The position numbers and the translations under genes are program-made. A stretch of 64,000 nt of DNA from Actinomycetota bacterium (lineage in GTDB: Bacteria > Actinomycetota > Acidimicrobiia > Spongiisociales > UBA4744), in assembly GCA_013152275.1 (NCBI GenBank), contig JAADGS010000028.1, positions 1 to 64,000 on the forward strand, written 5' to 3'. Below the pieces are notes generated by a model. That model worked only from the letters and a program-made list of their open reading frames with translations, was not told where the DNA came from and did not search any database. Shown here one piece after another: positions 32,000 through 40,518 of the stretch. The stretch's first letter is position 1. Every line of letters begins with the position of its first letter.

Positions 32000-32605
32000 T
32001 CAGAAGTCGCGTACGTACCGGCCGGCCTCCGGGCGAAACCCCATACGTTGGAGATACCGGTTGTGGGACACACTGCCTCCGTCGCTCACCAGCGTCGTGT
32101 ATCCACGGTCTCGAAAGAGATCGGGATTCCGATCGAAGAGGAATCGTCCCGCTTTCAGATCCCGGTGCGCCGGCGTCACGTAGTCGAGCAGGACCCGCAT
32201 GACACCCGGAGAGTCGGGTTCTCCGATGAAGATGCCGGCGGGAACCATGTCTCGCAGAATCAGCACGGCGAACTGGTCGGAGCTCGGCGCAAGCCGATAG
32301 GACGGCTGGAATCGTGCAATGTCCTCCTCGTAGAAGCGGACCAGACCGGCGACGTACAGCGAGTCCGGTCGGACCTCCAAGATCGTGAAGTACTCCTCGT
32401 CGGTGAAGACCTTCCAGAGGAAGTAGACGTTGATGACGATGATGGCCGCATTCACCAGGACGATGGGGACGGCGCCGATCAGAGCGGCGTAGATGCCGAA
32501 CAGCACCGCGCCGATCAGGCTGATGACACGAAGTCGCACGACGGACGTCATCGCCAATGAAAGCACGACGAGGCCCGAAGCCACATAGCCGAGAATCTCT
32601 ACCAT
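32000..32605 (-). CDS. YgjV-like membrane domain fused to a GNAT-like domain
   Basis: 201 residues. The first 80 form three membrane helices, with EILGYVASGLVVLSLAMTSVVRLRVISLIGAVLFGIYA matching the YgjV/Imp family. Residues 90-200 look like an N-acetyltransferase-type domain: LYVAGLVRFYEEDIARFQP, DQFAVLILRDMVPAGIFIGE, and a terminal LFRDRGYTTLVSDGGSVSHNRYLQRMGF, which recalls the closing N-x2-Y-x3-GF of GNAT proteins. Fusion of these parts is not something I recognise as standard, so either a membrane-tethered acetyltransferase or a structural relic is possible. Confidence 0.65.
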   Translation of the reverse strand: MVEILGYVASGLVVLSLAMTSVVRLRVISLIGAVLFGIYAALIGAVPIVLVNAAIIVINVYFLWKVFTDEEYFTILEVRPDSLYVAGLVRFYEEDIARFQPSYRLAPSSDQFAVLILRDMVPAGIFIGEPDSPGVMRVLLDYVTPAHRDLKAGRFLFDRNPDLFRDRGYTTLVSDGGSVSHNRYLQRMGFRPEAGRYVRDF

Positions 32606-32647
32606 CGGCCGCAGCGTACCGCTTCGAACCCCCGGGCCCGACCGAAT

Positions 32648-33727
32648 CTACAACACGACGGGATGTCGTATCGGTCCCCAGGATCCCGGCCGGTCCTCGA
32701 ACACTCCGGAGACCACCGTGCCACAGGATCCACAGCACCCTCGATCGATGTTCCACGCCGTGATCGAGTAGCCGGATCGGCCGATCAGCTTCGCGCCGCA
32801 CGTGGGGCACCACGTGCTCTGGGTCACCTCATCGGGGATGTTTCCCGTGTAGACGTACCACAGCCCGTTCCCCATGGCGATCTCTCTGGCACGTTCGAGC
32901 GTCGAGAACCGGGTTTGCGGCACATCCAGCATCTTGAACGCCGGATGGAACGCGGTGAAATGATGGGGAACGTCCGGACCGAGCGTGTCGGCGATCCAGC
33001 GTGTCATCTCGTCGATCTCCTCTTCGGAGTCGTTCAGGCCCGGTATCAACAACGTGGTGATCTCCAACCACACGTCGGTCTCGTGACGAATGTACGCCAG
33101 CGTGTCCAGAACCGGCTGCAGTCTGCCTGCGCAGTACCGGTGGTAGAACTCATCCGTGAATGCCTTCAGGTCCACGTTGGCGGCGTCCATCGCCTCGAAG
33201 AACTCTGCACGCGCCTGCGGATTGACGTACCCGGCGGTCACGGCGACCGCTTTGAGACCTGCACGATGGGCCGCGTCTGCCGTGTCGACCGCGTACTCAT
33301 GAAAGATGACCGGATCGTTGTACGTGAAGGCGACGCCGGCACAATCGAGGCGTTTCGCAGTGTCGGCGATCCCTTGCGGCGACAAGCGCTGCGCCAAGAT
33401 GTCATCGCCGCGCGCCTTGGAGATATCCCAGTTCTGACAGTACCGGCATGCCAGGTTGCAGCCGGCCGTCCCAAACGACAGCACCGAGGTCCCTGGCAGA
33501 AAATGATTCAGGGGCTTCTTCTCGATCGGATCCACCCAGAAACCGGTCGATCGCCCGTAGGACGTGAGCACGATCTCGTCCTCGCGTCTCGCACGCGTGA
33601 AACACAGGCCGCGCTGCCCCTCCCGCAGCTTGCACTCCCGAGGGCACAGATCACACTGAATCCGGCCGTCGTCGAGCGCGTGCCAGAACTTCGTCGGGAC
33701 GATCGACCATGCGGGCTCGGGATCCAT
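32648..33727 (-). CDS. amrS: AmmeMemoRadiSam system radical SAM enzyme
   Basis: 359 residues. An N-terminal cysteine motif CDLCPRECKLREGQRGLC (about 25-42) is followed by the radical SAM cluster site CNLACRYCQNW (about 90-100) and the barrel elements TYNDPVIFHEYAVD and TLLIPGLNDSEEEI. A C-terminal zinc-ribbon-like CPTCG...GCCGSCG ends the protein. This is the AmrS type, usually found beside AMMECR1 and MEMO1 genes; neither partner is in the window. The reaction remains uncertain, though pyruvate-formate-lyase-activating-like chemistry is expected. TAGTCT lies 6 nt upstream of the ATG. Confidence 0.9.
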   Translation of the reverse strand: MDPEPAWSIVPTKFWHALDDGRIQCDLCPRECKLREGQRGLCFTRARREDEIVLTSYGRSTGFWVDPIEKKPLNHFLPGTSVLSFGTAGCNLACRYCQNWDISKARGDDILAQRLSPQGIADTAKRLDCAGVAFTYNDPVIFHEYAVDTADAAHRAGLKAVAVTAGYVNPQARAEFFEAMDAANVDLKAFTDEFYHRYCAGRLQPVLDTLAYIRHETDVWLEITTLLIPGLNDSEEEIDEMTRWIADTLGPDVPHHFTAFHPAFKMLDVPQTRFSTLERAREIAMGNGLWYVYTGNIPDEVTQSTWCPTCGAKLIGRSGYSITAWNIDRGCCGSCGTVVSGVFEDRPGSWGPIRHPVVL

Positions 33728-33756
33728 ACCCCAAGACTACGCCCGATCCGGTGCCG

Positions 33757-34719
33757 TCAGGGAATCAGCAGCACTTTTCCCGTCGTCCGTCGACCCTCCA
33801 GCGCGAGGTGCGCCGCCGCCGCATCGGACATCGCAAACCGTTGGCCGATGGCGACGTTCAGCCATCCGTCCAGAATCCCGCGAAAGACCTCGCCCGCCCT
33901 GTGCTCCAGCTCGTCGGGCGATGCAATGTGGTGGAACAAGCTCGGCCGTGTCACGTACAGGGACCCGTTGCGGCTCAGCTCCTGCAGATCGAACGGTTCG
34001 ACCGGACCCGAAGACTGCCCGAAGAGAACGACCATGCCCCGAATACGCATCAGGGCGAGGCCGTCGAGGAACGTGGTCCTGCCGACACCGTCGTAGATGA
34101 CGTGGAGCGGCCTCCGGCCGGCCGTCTCCTCGACGACCTGGACGAACTCCGAGTAGTCGCAGGCGACCTCGGCGCCGAGGGACTCGGCGATTCGACGCTT
34201 TTCCGAGGTTCCGGCCGTGGCGAACACTCGTGCCCCTGCCTGCACGGCCATCTGGATGAGCAGCCTCCCCACGCCGCCCGCCCCGGCGTGAACGAGACAC
34301 AGCTCTCCTTGCCGAAGAGGGTACGTGTCATGAACGAGGTAGTGCGCCGTCATCCCCTGGAGCATGGTCGCCGCGGCGATCTCGAGGTCGACGCCCTCGG
34401 GCACGGCGACGGCCTGATCGGCTGCAACGAGCGTCTGCTCAGCATAGGACCCCCGAGCCGAAGTCCAGGCAACACGATCACCGACCTTCCAGCGCCGGAC
34501 GCCGCCGCCGACGGCATCGACCACACCGGCTCCCTCGAGGCCGAGAACCAGCGGCAGATCCACCGGATAGAGGCCGCGCCGGTGATAGGTGTCGATGTAA
34601 TTCACGCCCGCAGCAGCAACCTGAACTCGGATCTGGCCCTCACCGGGGTGAAGGTCGGGAACCTCGTCCCAGGACAAGACTTCGGGACCTCCGTGGGTCG
34701 CAAGACGAATGGCATGCAT
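33757..34719 (-). CDS. NADPH:quinone oxidoreductase-type MDR enzyme
   Basis: 320 residues. The zinc-free quinone-reductase branch of the medium-chain family is shown by GVNYIDTYHRRGLYPVDLPLVLGLEGAGVV, VHAGAGGVGRLLIQMA (NADPH site, about 143-158) and the FDLQELSRNGSLYVTRP segment typical of QOR. It reduces quinones or enones with NADPH. The ATG at 34719 follows AGGAGGAAG and is preferred over a longer open frame. Confidence 0.92.
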   Translation of the reverse strand: MHAIRLATHGGPEVLSWDEVPDLHPGEGQIRVQVAAAGVNYIDTYHRRGLYPVDLPLVLGLEGAGVVDAVGGGVRRWKVGDRVAWTSARGSYAEQTLVAADQAVAVPEGVDLEIAAATMLQGMTAHYLVHDTYPLRQGELCLVHAGAGGVGRLLIQMAVQAGARVFATAGTSEKRRIAESLGAEVACDYSEFVQVVEETAGRRPLHVIYDGVGRTTFLDGLALMRIRGMVVLFGQSSGPVEPFDLQELSRNGSLYVTRPSLFHHIASPDELEHRAGEVFRGILDGWLNVAIGQRFAMSDAAAAHLALEGRRTTGKVLLIP

Positions 34720-34785
34720 GGGCTTCCTCCTCTTCGCCGGCATCACCGTAGCCAGGGGCCGCAGTGCCCCGAGCAACTCGGCCGA

Positions 34786-35262
34786 TCACGATCGGACGGC
34801 GTGAGATTCCGACTCGGCGTTGGCGATCACGAGTCCCCCACCGACCGTCAGCGCATCGATGTGCAGGATCGGCGCGCCATCGGGCAGTGTCTCCGGATCC
34901 GGGATCTCGATCTGGGCCGCACCGCCGATCACACGATGGTCGACTTCGACCCGCCAACTCCTGCAGACCAGGACACGTGCTCCGCCGGCGAGAACCCGCA
35001 GGTCGAGCCTTGCCCCTTCCGGATCGAGAAGGGCCTGACGAAGGTCGATATCGACACCTCCCATGGCGACGATCACCCGTCCGGAACGGAGGCGCGTGGA
35101 GACACTCTCGTAGCTACGGCCATCCATGAGTGCCACGAGTTTGAAGTCGTCTGCATCCTCGTCGGCGTTCTCGCCGATGATTCTCGTGAGTGCGAGCGCC
35201 GTCGCTTTCATGACGACTTCCGCTGCGATCATCCAAAGAAGGATCTTGAACAGCTTCTTCAT
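34786..35262 (-). CDS. LiaF-like/DUF2154-type membrane-associated protein
   Basis: 158 residues with an N-terminal hydrophobic helix (about 5-25). A beta-rich domain has VIVAMGGVDIDLRQALLDPEGARLDLRVLAGGARVLV, the GG-x-DIDLR repeat of the C-terminal domain in LiaF and related cell-wall stress proteins. Only this domain and one helix are present. No LiaRS pair is nearby. The usual role is envelope-stress sensing, or an adhesin-like surface domain; here it is an inference from one motif. Confidence 0.6.
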   Translation of the reverse strand: MKKLFKILLWMIAAEVVMKATALALTRIIGENADEDADDFKLVALMDGRSYESVSTRLRSGRVIVAMGGVDIDLRQALLDPEGARLDLRVLAGGARVLVCRSWRVEVDHRVIGGAAQIEIPDPETLPDGAPILHIDALTVGGGLVIANAESESHAVRS

Positions 35263-35312
35263 CGGTACCTCCGTCTACAAGCCTAGAGGTGTGTGCATCG
35301 AAGGGCCGACGC

Positions 35313-35921
35313 TCACGAGGCGAAGAAGAACGCCTTCACGCCGTCGAAGAGATACTGGGCCCCGATCGCCACGAGGATCAGGCCCATGAATCGGATGATG
35401 AGGACACCGCCACGGCCGCGAATGAATCGTCCCGCCGACGCCGAGAGAGCGAGTACCAGAAACAGAATCAACGCGATGATCGCGACGGCGACCAGCACCA
35501 CGAGATCACCTTCCAGGCTTCCCGATTTGGCCGTCAACGTGATGACCGTGGTGATCGCCCCGGGACCGGCCACCATCGGCATCGCAAAGGGCACCAGGAT
35601 CGAGTCCTCCTCGCTGATGGGACGATCCGAATGCTGCACGCGTGTCGGACTCCCCTGCAACATCTCCAGGCCCATGAGCACGATGACGACACCGCCCGCC
35701 GCCTGGAACGCCGGCATCGAGATCCCGAACGCCTCGAGTATCCACCTGCCCCCGATCGCCGAAAGGGCCAGGATCGCGAACACCACGGCGGAAGCGAGGC
35801 CCGCGTATCGCCGGCGCGTCTGACGATCGGAATCCTCGGTGATACTCAGGAATATCGGCAGAGCACCCACCGGATTGGTGATCGCGAGCAACGCGGCAAT
35901 TGCCTGGGCAAGTTCGCTCAT
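35313..35921 (-). CDS. MarC-family (UPF0056) integral membrane protein
   Basis: 202 residues with six membrane helices. The family pattern is clear: LLAITNPVGALPIFLSIT (about 12-29), FGISMPAFQAAGGVVIVLMGLEML (about 68-91) and LVPFAMPMVAGPGAITTVITL (about 110-130). The family has no proven substrate; the early link to multiple antibiotic resistance was not upheld. Confidence 0.92.
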   Translation of the reverse strand: MSELAQAIAALLAITNPVGALPIFLSITEDSDRQTRRRYAGLASAVVFAILALSAIGGRWILEAFGISMPAFQAAGGVVIVLMGLEMLQGSPTRVQHSDRPISEEDSILVPFAMPMVAGPGAITTVITLTAKSGSLEGDLVVLVAVAIIALILFLVLALSASAGRFIRGRGGVLIIRFMGLILVAIGAQYLFDGVKAFFFAS

Positions 35922-35967
35922 CGCCGAGAGTCTACCGACGAAGCCACGAGTCTCGCATCACCGGCGC

Positions 35968-36402
35968 TCAGAGGTCTCTGCCACGTCGGCGCAACTCGGA
36001 CACCAACGCCTCGTCCTCGTACCGCATCAGGTCGGGCGACCACTGGAGGAGCGCGACCGGCTTTCCTTCGGCCTCTTCGAGCAACCCGATGACGACATCT
36101 CGCAGCGTCCGAGCCCAAGCCCGTCCTTTCGCATCGGCCTGTTGCGACAACGTTCCGTCGGCGTTGACCGTGAACACCCCCACCTCCACTCGCGGGTTTG
36201 CCCTGGACCCACGCTCTCCGTACACGAGGATCACGGAACCCACAGGGACGTCTTGTACTCCCCCCGTTGCGATGAACTCGCCTTCAAACGCCCAGCCGGA
36301 ACTCTTGGCCTCGTCCACCCTCTCGACCACCTTCGCCCAGTTCTTGTGACGCTCGTCACCGAAGAGCGGAACGGAGATCGCGACGAGGGGCCGGTCGTTC
36401 AT
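35968..36402 (-). CDS. hypothetical protein, 144 residues
   Basis: A soluble protein of mixed charge starting MNDRPLVAISVPLFGDERHKNWAKVVERV. The middle (GEFIATGGVQDVPVGSVILVYGERGSRANP) looks like a small beta-barrel or strand pair, followed by helices (RAWARTLRDVVIGLLEEAEG). I do not recognise a family. A TACAGT box (36409-36414) ends 6 nt before the ATG at 36402. It stands back to back with the oxidoreductase promoter within a 31-bp divergent gap. A longer open frame upstream overlaps that oxidoreductase and is rejected. Confidence 0.65.
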   Translation of the reverse strand: MNDRPLVAISVPLFGDERHKNWAKVVERVDEAKSSGWAFEGEFIATGGVQDVPVGSVILVYGERGSRANPRVEVGVFTVNADGTLSQQADAKGRAWARTLRDVVIGLLEEAEGKPVALLQWSPDLMRYEDEALVSELRRRGRDL

Positions 36403-36433
36403 AGGTCCACTGTACCGAGGTAATGTCGGTGCC

Positions 36434-37414
36434 ATGAAGAACGTGCGATGGGGCATCATGGGAACAGGCCGGATCGCGTCCGCACTCGTCGAGGCCGTGC
36501 GCCAGGTGCCGGGCGGAGAGATCGTTGCCATCGGTTCCTCGTCGAGAGAGCGAGCGGAAGCCTTTGCCGATCTCCACGACATCCCCGGCCGGTACGCCAC
36601 ACACGAGGACGTCGCCAACGACCCGGATGTGGATGTCGTCTACGTCGCCACGACCAACGACCTGCATCACGCCAACACGCTTGCGGCCCTCGAACACGCA
36701 AAACCGGTCCTTTGTGAGAAGCCCTTCGCTCTCAACCTTCGGCAGGCCGAGGAAATGGTCGCCGCCGCTCGAAATCGAGATGTGTTTCTGATGGAGGCGA
36801 TGTGGATGCGCTTTCAGCCGGCGATCAGTCGCCTCGAGGCCATCATACGTTCAGGACGCCTCGGCAAGGTCCGCTCGGTCCAGGCCAACTTCGGATTCCT
36901 CGCAGGACCCCACCCCAGCGGCCGTCTGTTCGACCCCTCACTCGGCGGCGGAACGGTCATGGACCTCGGCGTCTACGTGGTGACCTTCGCCACGATGCTC
37001 CTCGGCACCCCCGATCGCATCGCCGTGACAGCCGAAATGTCCGATGCAGGGATCGACGAGCAGGCCGGAATCGTCCTCCACCATCGCAACGGAGGCGTGT
37101 CCACGCTGAGCACGTCATTCGTGGCAGATTCGAATATGGAAGCATTCGTCTCCGGATCCGACGGATACGTCCGAGTCCATCCTCCGTTCCACCACTCCCC
37201 CATGCTCTCGATCGAGCGACGGGGAAGCGTCGTCGAGACGATCGATACGAGCTACGAGGGATCGGCGTACCGGTTCGAAGTCGAAGAGGTACACCGGTGC
37301 CTTCTGGAAGGGGCGACGGAGAGCCCCCGCATGGGCCTCGACGACACGCTGGTGGTGATGCGCACCCTCGATCGGATCCGAGAGCAGATCGGGCTGACGT
37401 TTCCGGGGGAGTAG
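36434..37414 (+). CDS. Gfo/Idh/MocA-family oxidoreductase
   Basis: 326 residues. The Rossmann domain has WGIMGTGRIASALVEAV (about 4-20), then VYVATTNDLHHANTLAAL and the family lysine in KPVLCEKPFALNL (about 92-104). The C-terminal sheet domain has LGGGTVMDLGVYVV with the catalytic-region Asp/His positions. It uses NAD(P) on a sugar, inositol or trans-dihydrodiol substrate. There are no sugar genes adjacent, so substrate is open. The leaderless-type TAATGT box is 7 nt before the ATG. Confidence 0.9.
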   Translation: MKNVRWGIMGTGRIASALVEAVRQVPGGEIVAIGSSSRERAEAFADLHDIPGRYATHEDVANDPDVDVVYVATTNDLHHANTLAALEHAKPVLCEKPFALNLRQAEEMVAAARNRDVFLMEAMWMRFQPAISRLEAIIRSGRLGKVRSVQANFGFLAGPHPSGRLFDPSLGGGTVMDLGVYVVTFATMLLGTPDRIAVTAEMSDAGIDEQAGIVLHHRNGGVSTLSTSFVADSNMEAFVSGSDGYVRVHPPFHHSPMLSIERRGSVVETIDTSYEGSAYRFEVEEVHRCLLEGATESPRMGLDDTLVVMRTLDRIREQIGLTFPGE

Positions 37415-37420
37415 GACCGT

Positions 37421-37990
37421 TCAGTCCCGCCACCGATTGGCGAGTTTGTCCGCGTACTCGTTCCACCGGTAGCCGGCATGCCCCTTGATCCACTCCAACG
37501 TCAGTTCGGGCCGCCAGCCGTAGTACGCCTTCTTCACCAGATCCACGTTCTCGACCGGCCCCGTCCTGCGCTTCCATCCACGCTTCTCCCACCCTGCCGC
37601 CCACTCGTTGATGGTGCGTACCACCAGATTCGAATCCGAATAGATGGTCATGGGGGTGCCCTCGGGAACGAGGTCGAGTGCCGCAATCACCGCGGTGAGC
37701 TCCATACGGTTGTTCGTGGTGTGCTCCGCGTGTCCAAATGCCTCGGCGACGATCTCGTCGTCGACGACGTAGACCGCGCCCCAACCGCCGGGGCCGGGAT
37801 TCGGTGAGGCGCTCCCATCGGTGAACACCCCGGTCGTCGGCCCGTCGTCGACCGCCGCTGCCGGACGGTCCTGCCTCACGGCATCCCGACAGGTGCGACA
37901 CACCGACGGTTCCCATCCCGGGAAGCGGTCGAGGACATGCCGGGGCAGCGAGAAAACGGCTCCACAGGTTCGACAGGTGAATCGAGGCAT
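37421..37990 (-). CDS. rnhA: ribonuclease HI with N-terminal zinc-ribbon-like motif
   Basis: 189 residues. Residues 50-189 are a full RNase HI with the catalytic acids in VFTDGSASPNPGPGGWG, NNRMELTAVIAAL and IYSDSNLVVRTIN, and a final GHAGYRWNEYADKLAN containing the His and Asp. It removes RNA from RNA:DNA hybrids. Residues 1-40 carry CRTCGAVF...VCRTC, a four-cysteine zinc ribbon not found in E. coli RNase HI. TATCCT ends 7 nt upstream of the ATG at 37990. The gene ends 6 bp after the convergent oxidoreductase. Confidence 0.92.
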   Translation of the reverse strand: MPRFTCRTCGAVFSLPRHVLDRFPGWEPSVCRTCRDAVRQDRPAAAVDDGPTTGVFTDGSASPNPGPGGWGAVYVVDDEIVAEAFGHAEHTTNNRMELTAVIAALDLVPEGTPMTIYSDSNLVVRTINEWAAGWEKRGWKRRTGPVENVDLVKKAYYGWRPELTLEWIKGHAGYRWNEYADKLANRWRD

Positions 37991-38254
37991 GGCCGTAAGG
38001 ATACGCCGACGCGGTGTGCCCTCGGAACTCCTTCGGAACGGTTCATGCGGCAGCCGTCCGGGGCTGGGAGGCTCACCGTACCCCCCGCTGGGGCAACGGG
38101 TATAGCGGGCACGGATGGAGGGTAGCCAACCGGACGGCCGGCCGCATGCATCACGGTACCCGCTTCTCGCGAGCTTGTGCAACCACTCCCATGGATCCGC
38201 GCCCATACGGCACATGACTCCGCTACACCTCCGGCATGCTCGAACGGATACCCG
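37991..38254. other. 264-bp gap between a CapA-like gene and rnhA, no gene or known RNA recognised
   Basis: Apart from the rnhA -10 box at 37998-38003 I see no coding region. The stretch is GC-rich with several short inverted repeats, including GCGGCCGGCCG-type arms near 38140 and TACCCC...GGGGTA-like arms near 38080-38105. It does not show the conserved cores of RNase P RNA, tmRNA, SRP RNA or the common riboswitches. A structured leader for rnhA is possible but unsupported. Confidence 0.3.
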
Positions 38255-39619
38255 TCAGGGCACCAGAATGGGGTCGGTCCGGCCGTCGCCATCGACGTCC
38301 GCGCACTCGGGCGCGACATCGCGATCCAGGATCGGAGCGACGAGGGCACTGAACCTGCGCCATCGCCACGCTCCGGACATCGCGACACCGTCCGTCTCAT
38401 CCGAGCCGTATCCGGAGACAAGGCTTGCGCCGCAGGCCGTGAGGCGCCGCGACCACTCCGAATCCCCTCGCTCGCCGGGCTCGCCGGACTCGAAATCGCG
38501 ACCGAGGCTCCACCATCCGGTGCCGAGCATCACCGCGTCACCGTCCGGATCGTCCCATCGCACGAAATGCACCCGTCGGTCGCGATGCTGCACCGCCGCC
38601 ACCCGGTATGCGGCGACACCGTCGGCGTCGGCAAGGACCTCGAGGATCGCCCCTTCCTTCGTTTCAGGATCACCCTGATCGAAGAGGAAGTTGCCGAGGC
38701 TCGTCGCCACCACGGTCGGTCGTGCACCATCGATCACGAAGACGGGCTGGACGACATGTGGCCCGCTCCCCCACACGACGTCCACGCCCCAGCCGTGGAG
38801 CTCCCCGGCAAGCTCCGCCATGTACGGGTCGGTCCGTGTGCGGTATTCGACCCCGCCGTGTACGGCCACCACGAGCAGATCCACCAAGGGGCGCAACCCG
38901 GTCACCGCGGTACGGACCGTCTCGTCGTTCCACGGTGCGATGCCCGCCCGATCATCACCTGCCGGGGTACCCGCTCTCGTCGCGTCGAAAGCGAGAAACC
39001 CCACGCGAAGGCCCCGCACCTCCACGATGACGGGCCGCACGGCTTCGCTCAGGTTCGCCCCGCCGCCGACCGCCAGCATCCCGGCATCATCGATCGCCTC
39101 GACACTGTCGATCACCGATGCCCGCCCGGCGTCACCCGCATGGTTGTTCGCCACCGACAGGACATCCGCCGCGGCGAGCAGCCGCGCCGTCTCCGGCCTC
39201 GCCTCGAGCGCGTACGGATTGAGCGCGATGTGTCGCCGATTCGTCAACGGCGACTCCATGTTCGCGCCGGCGATATCCACCTCCGAGAGGACGGATCGCA
39301 CGTCCTCGAAGATGCTCTGCGGGTCGCTGCGAACGATCCGCGACAGACCACGGCCGAGCATGACGTCACCCACCATCGCGATGCGGACGGTGGGGCGCCG
39401 TGTCGTCTCCAGCGTGGCGAACGTCGTCGTGGTGGTCGACGTCGTCGTGGTGGTCGACGTCGCCGTGACGGCCGGAGGGACGGACGTCGCCGTGGTCGAA
39501 GTCGTCGGAGCCGGAACATCGGACGGAGACCGGGCAGGTCCGGATGCCCGCGGCACGCATCCGCCGACGAGCAAGGCCACCGCAGCGATGCCCACATGGA
39601 ATACGACCCGGGTCGTCAT
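38255..39619 (-). CDS. CapA/PgsA-type metallophosphatase-fold lipoprotein
   Basis: 454 residues. The lipoprotein signal has lipobox VGGC (Cys21), followed by a Thr/Ser/Pro low-complexity linker (about 35-70) likely to span the cell wall. The CapA domain starts at IAMVGDVMLGRGLSRIV (about 80) with NMESPLTN, SVANNHAGDAG, VAVHGGVEY and GSGPHVVQP as the usual motifs of PGA_cap proteins. The last residues DVDGDGRTDP form a calcium-binding dockerin-like loop. It may process surface polymers; no capsule synthesis genes are nearby. Start is ATG 39619. Confidence 0.85.
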   Translation of the reverse strand: MTTRVVFHVGIAAVALLVGGCVPRASGPARSPSDVPAPTTSTTATSVPPAVTATSTTTTTSTTTTTFATLETTRRPTVRIAMVGDVMLGRGLSRIVRSDPQSIFEDVRSVLSEVDIAGANMESPLTNRRHIALNPYALEARPETARLLAAADVLSVANNHAGDAGRASVIDSVEAIDDAGMLAVGGGANLSEAVRPVIVEVRGLRVGFLAFDATRAGTPAGDDRAGIAPWNDETVRTAVTGLRPLVDLLVVAVHGGVEYRTRTDPYMAELAGELHGWGVDVVWGSGPHVVQPVFVIDGARPTVVATSLGNFLFDQGDPETKEGAILEVLADADGVAAYRVAAVQHRDRRVHFVRWDDPDGDAVMLGTGWWSLGRDFESGEPGERGDSEWSRRLTACGASLVSGYGSDETDGVAMSGAWRWRRFSALVAPILDRDVAPECADVDGDGRTDPILVP

Positions 39620-39624
39620 TCTCG

Positions 39625-40518
39625 TCAACGGTCGATCTTGCCCGGCAACAGAAACGGGTACGGGCGCCGGCGAACCTTGTGATGCCACCACCGGTCGATT
39701 CGGCGAAGACGCTGCAGAAGCTCCCACATTCGAGCGTCACTCGCGTAGTAGCGCCTGACTTCATCCGTGCCGATGGGATCCGACAACCTGCGATTCGCGT
39801 GCTCGAGCGCCAAGGGAATGAGTGAGATGAGCCGTTCCTTGTGGAACTGCGCAACCAGATTGAGGATGGTGGTGCGGACGTCGAAGTAATCGTCGATGAT
39901 CCCTTGAACGAGAAAGCGCTTCACGATCCCCCGCAGAGCCCAGGGCAGTGATGCGAGGAAGATGTCCACGTCGATGCGATCGACCCCTTGGTCGTCTTTC
40001 AGGAGAGGCGTCGTAACGTCGAAATAGACGAGATCATCCCCGTCGACCGCCCAGTTCGAGATCTGTGCATCGATCCCGATCTGGGCGCCTATGGCCGCCT
40101 CGGTCTTTGCGAAGACCTGGTCGAAGAGACGGATGGCCTGTTCTTCCGTTGCCTCCCTGAGATAGGCGTGCCCGACGCACTCGGCGGGAAGCAACGGCTG
40201 GAGGATGTACACGGCGACATCTCGACCGTCGAGCCCCAGTATCTGATGCGATGTCGGCACGACCGCGACATCGACGGCCCGCAACCCTGTCACATAATCC
40301 TCGAGAAGGGCGAGATACGCCTCGACTCCGTCACCGCGTCGAAAGGTCGGAAGCCGCTTCGCCACGGCCATGCCGTCGATACCGGCCCAGGACACGACCG
40401 TCGTGATCTCGCCGTACCCGACGACATCGAGTCCTTCGGCGCGACCCGTGGCGAACGCCTTCTGAAATCGTTCTTCCAACGCCTCCAGGTCGTCGACCCG
40501 AACAGGTTCGAGGTTCAT
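39625..40518 (-). CDS. kinase-fold-like protein paired with an aminotransferase
   Basis: 297 residues. IGIDAQISNWAVDGDDLVYFDVTTPLL (about 160-185) has the D-x4-N then D-x-T arrangement of a protein-kinase-like catalytic loop and metal site. VVSWAGIDGMAVAKRLP (about 42-58) could supply the ATP-binding Lys. The C-terminal 80 residues are helical and basic. It overlaps the class III aminotransferase by 4 nt (ATGA), implying a shared pathway. I do not recognise a named family with certainty; a small-molecule kinase acting before or after transamination is a reasonable guess. Confidence 0.55.
   Translation of the reverse strand: MNLEPVRVDDLEALEERFQKAFATGRAEGLDVVGYGEITTVVSWAGIDGMAVAKRLPTFRRGDGVEAYLALLEDYVTGLRAVDVAVVPTSHQILGLDGRDVAVYILQPLLPAECVGHAYLREATEEQAIRLFDQVFAKTEAAIGAQIGIDAQISNWAVDGDDLVYFDVTTPLLKDDQGVDRIDVDIFLASLPWALRGIVKRFLVQGIIDDYFDVRTTILNLVAQFHKERLISLIPLALEHANRRLSDPIGTDEVRRYYASDARMWELLQRLRRIDRWWHHKVRRRPYPFLLPGKIDR

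Noticed and set aside
37991-38254. RNase P RNA or riboswitch near rnhA
   Set aside because: The conserved cores of RNase P RNA and common riboswitches are not found.
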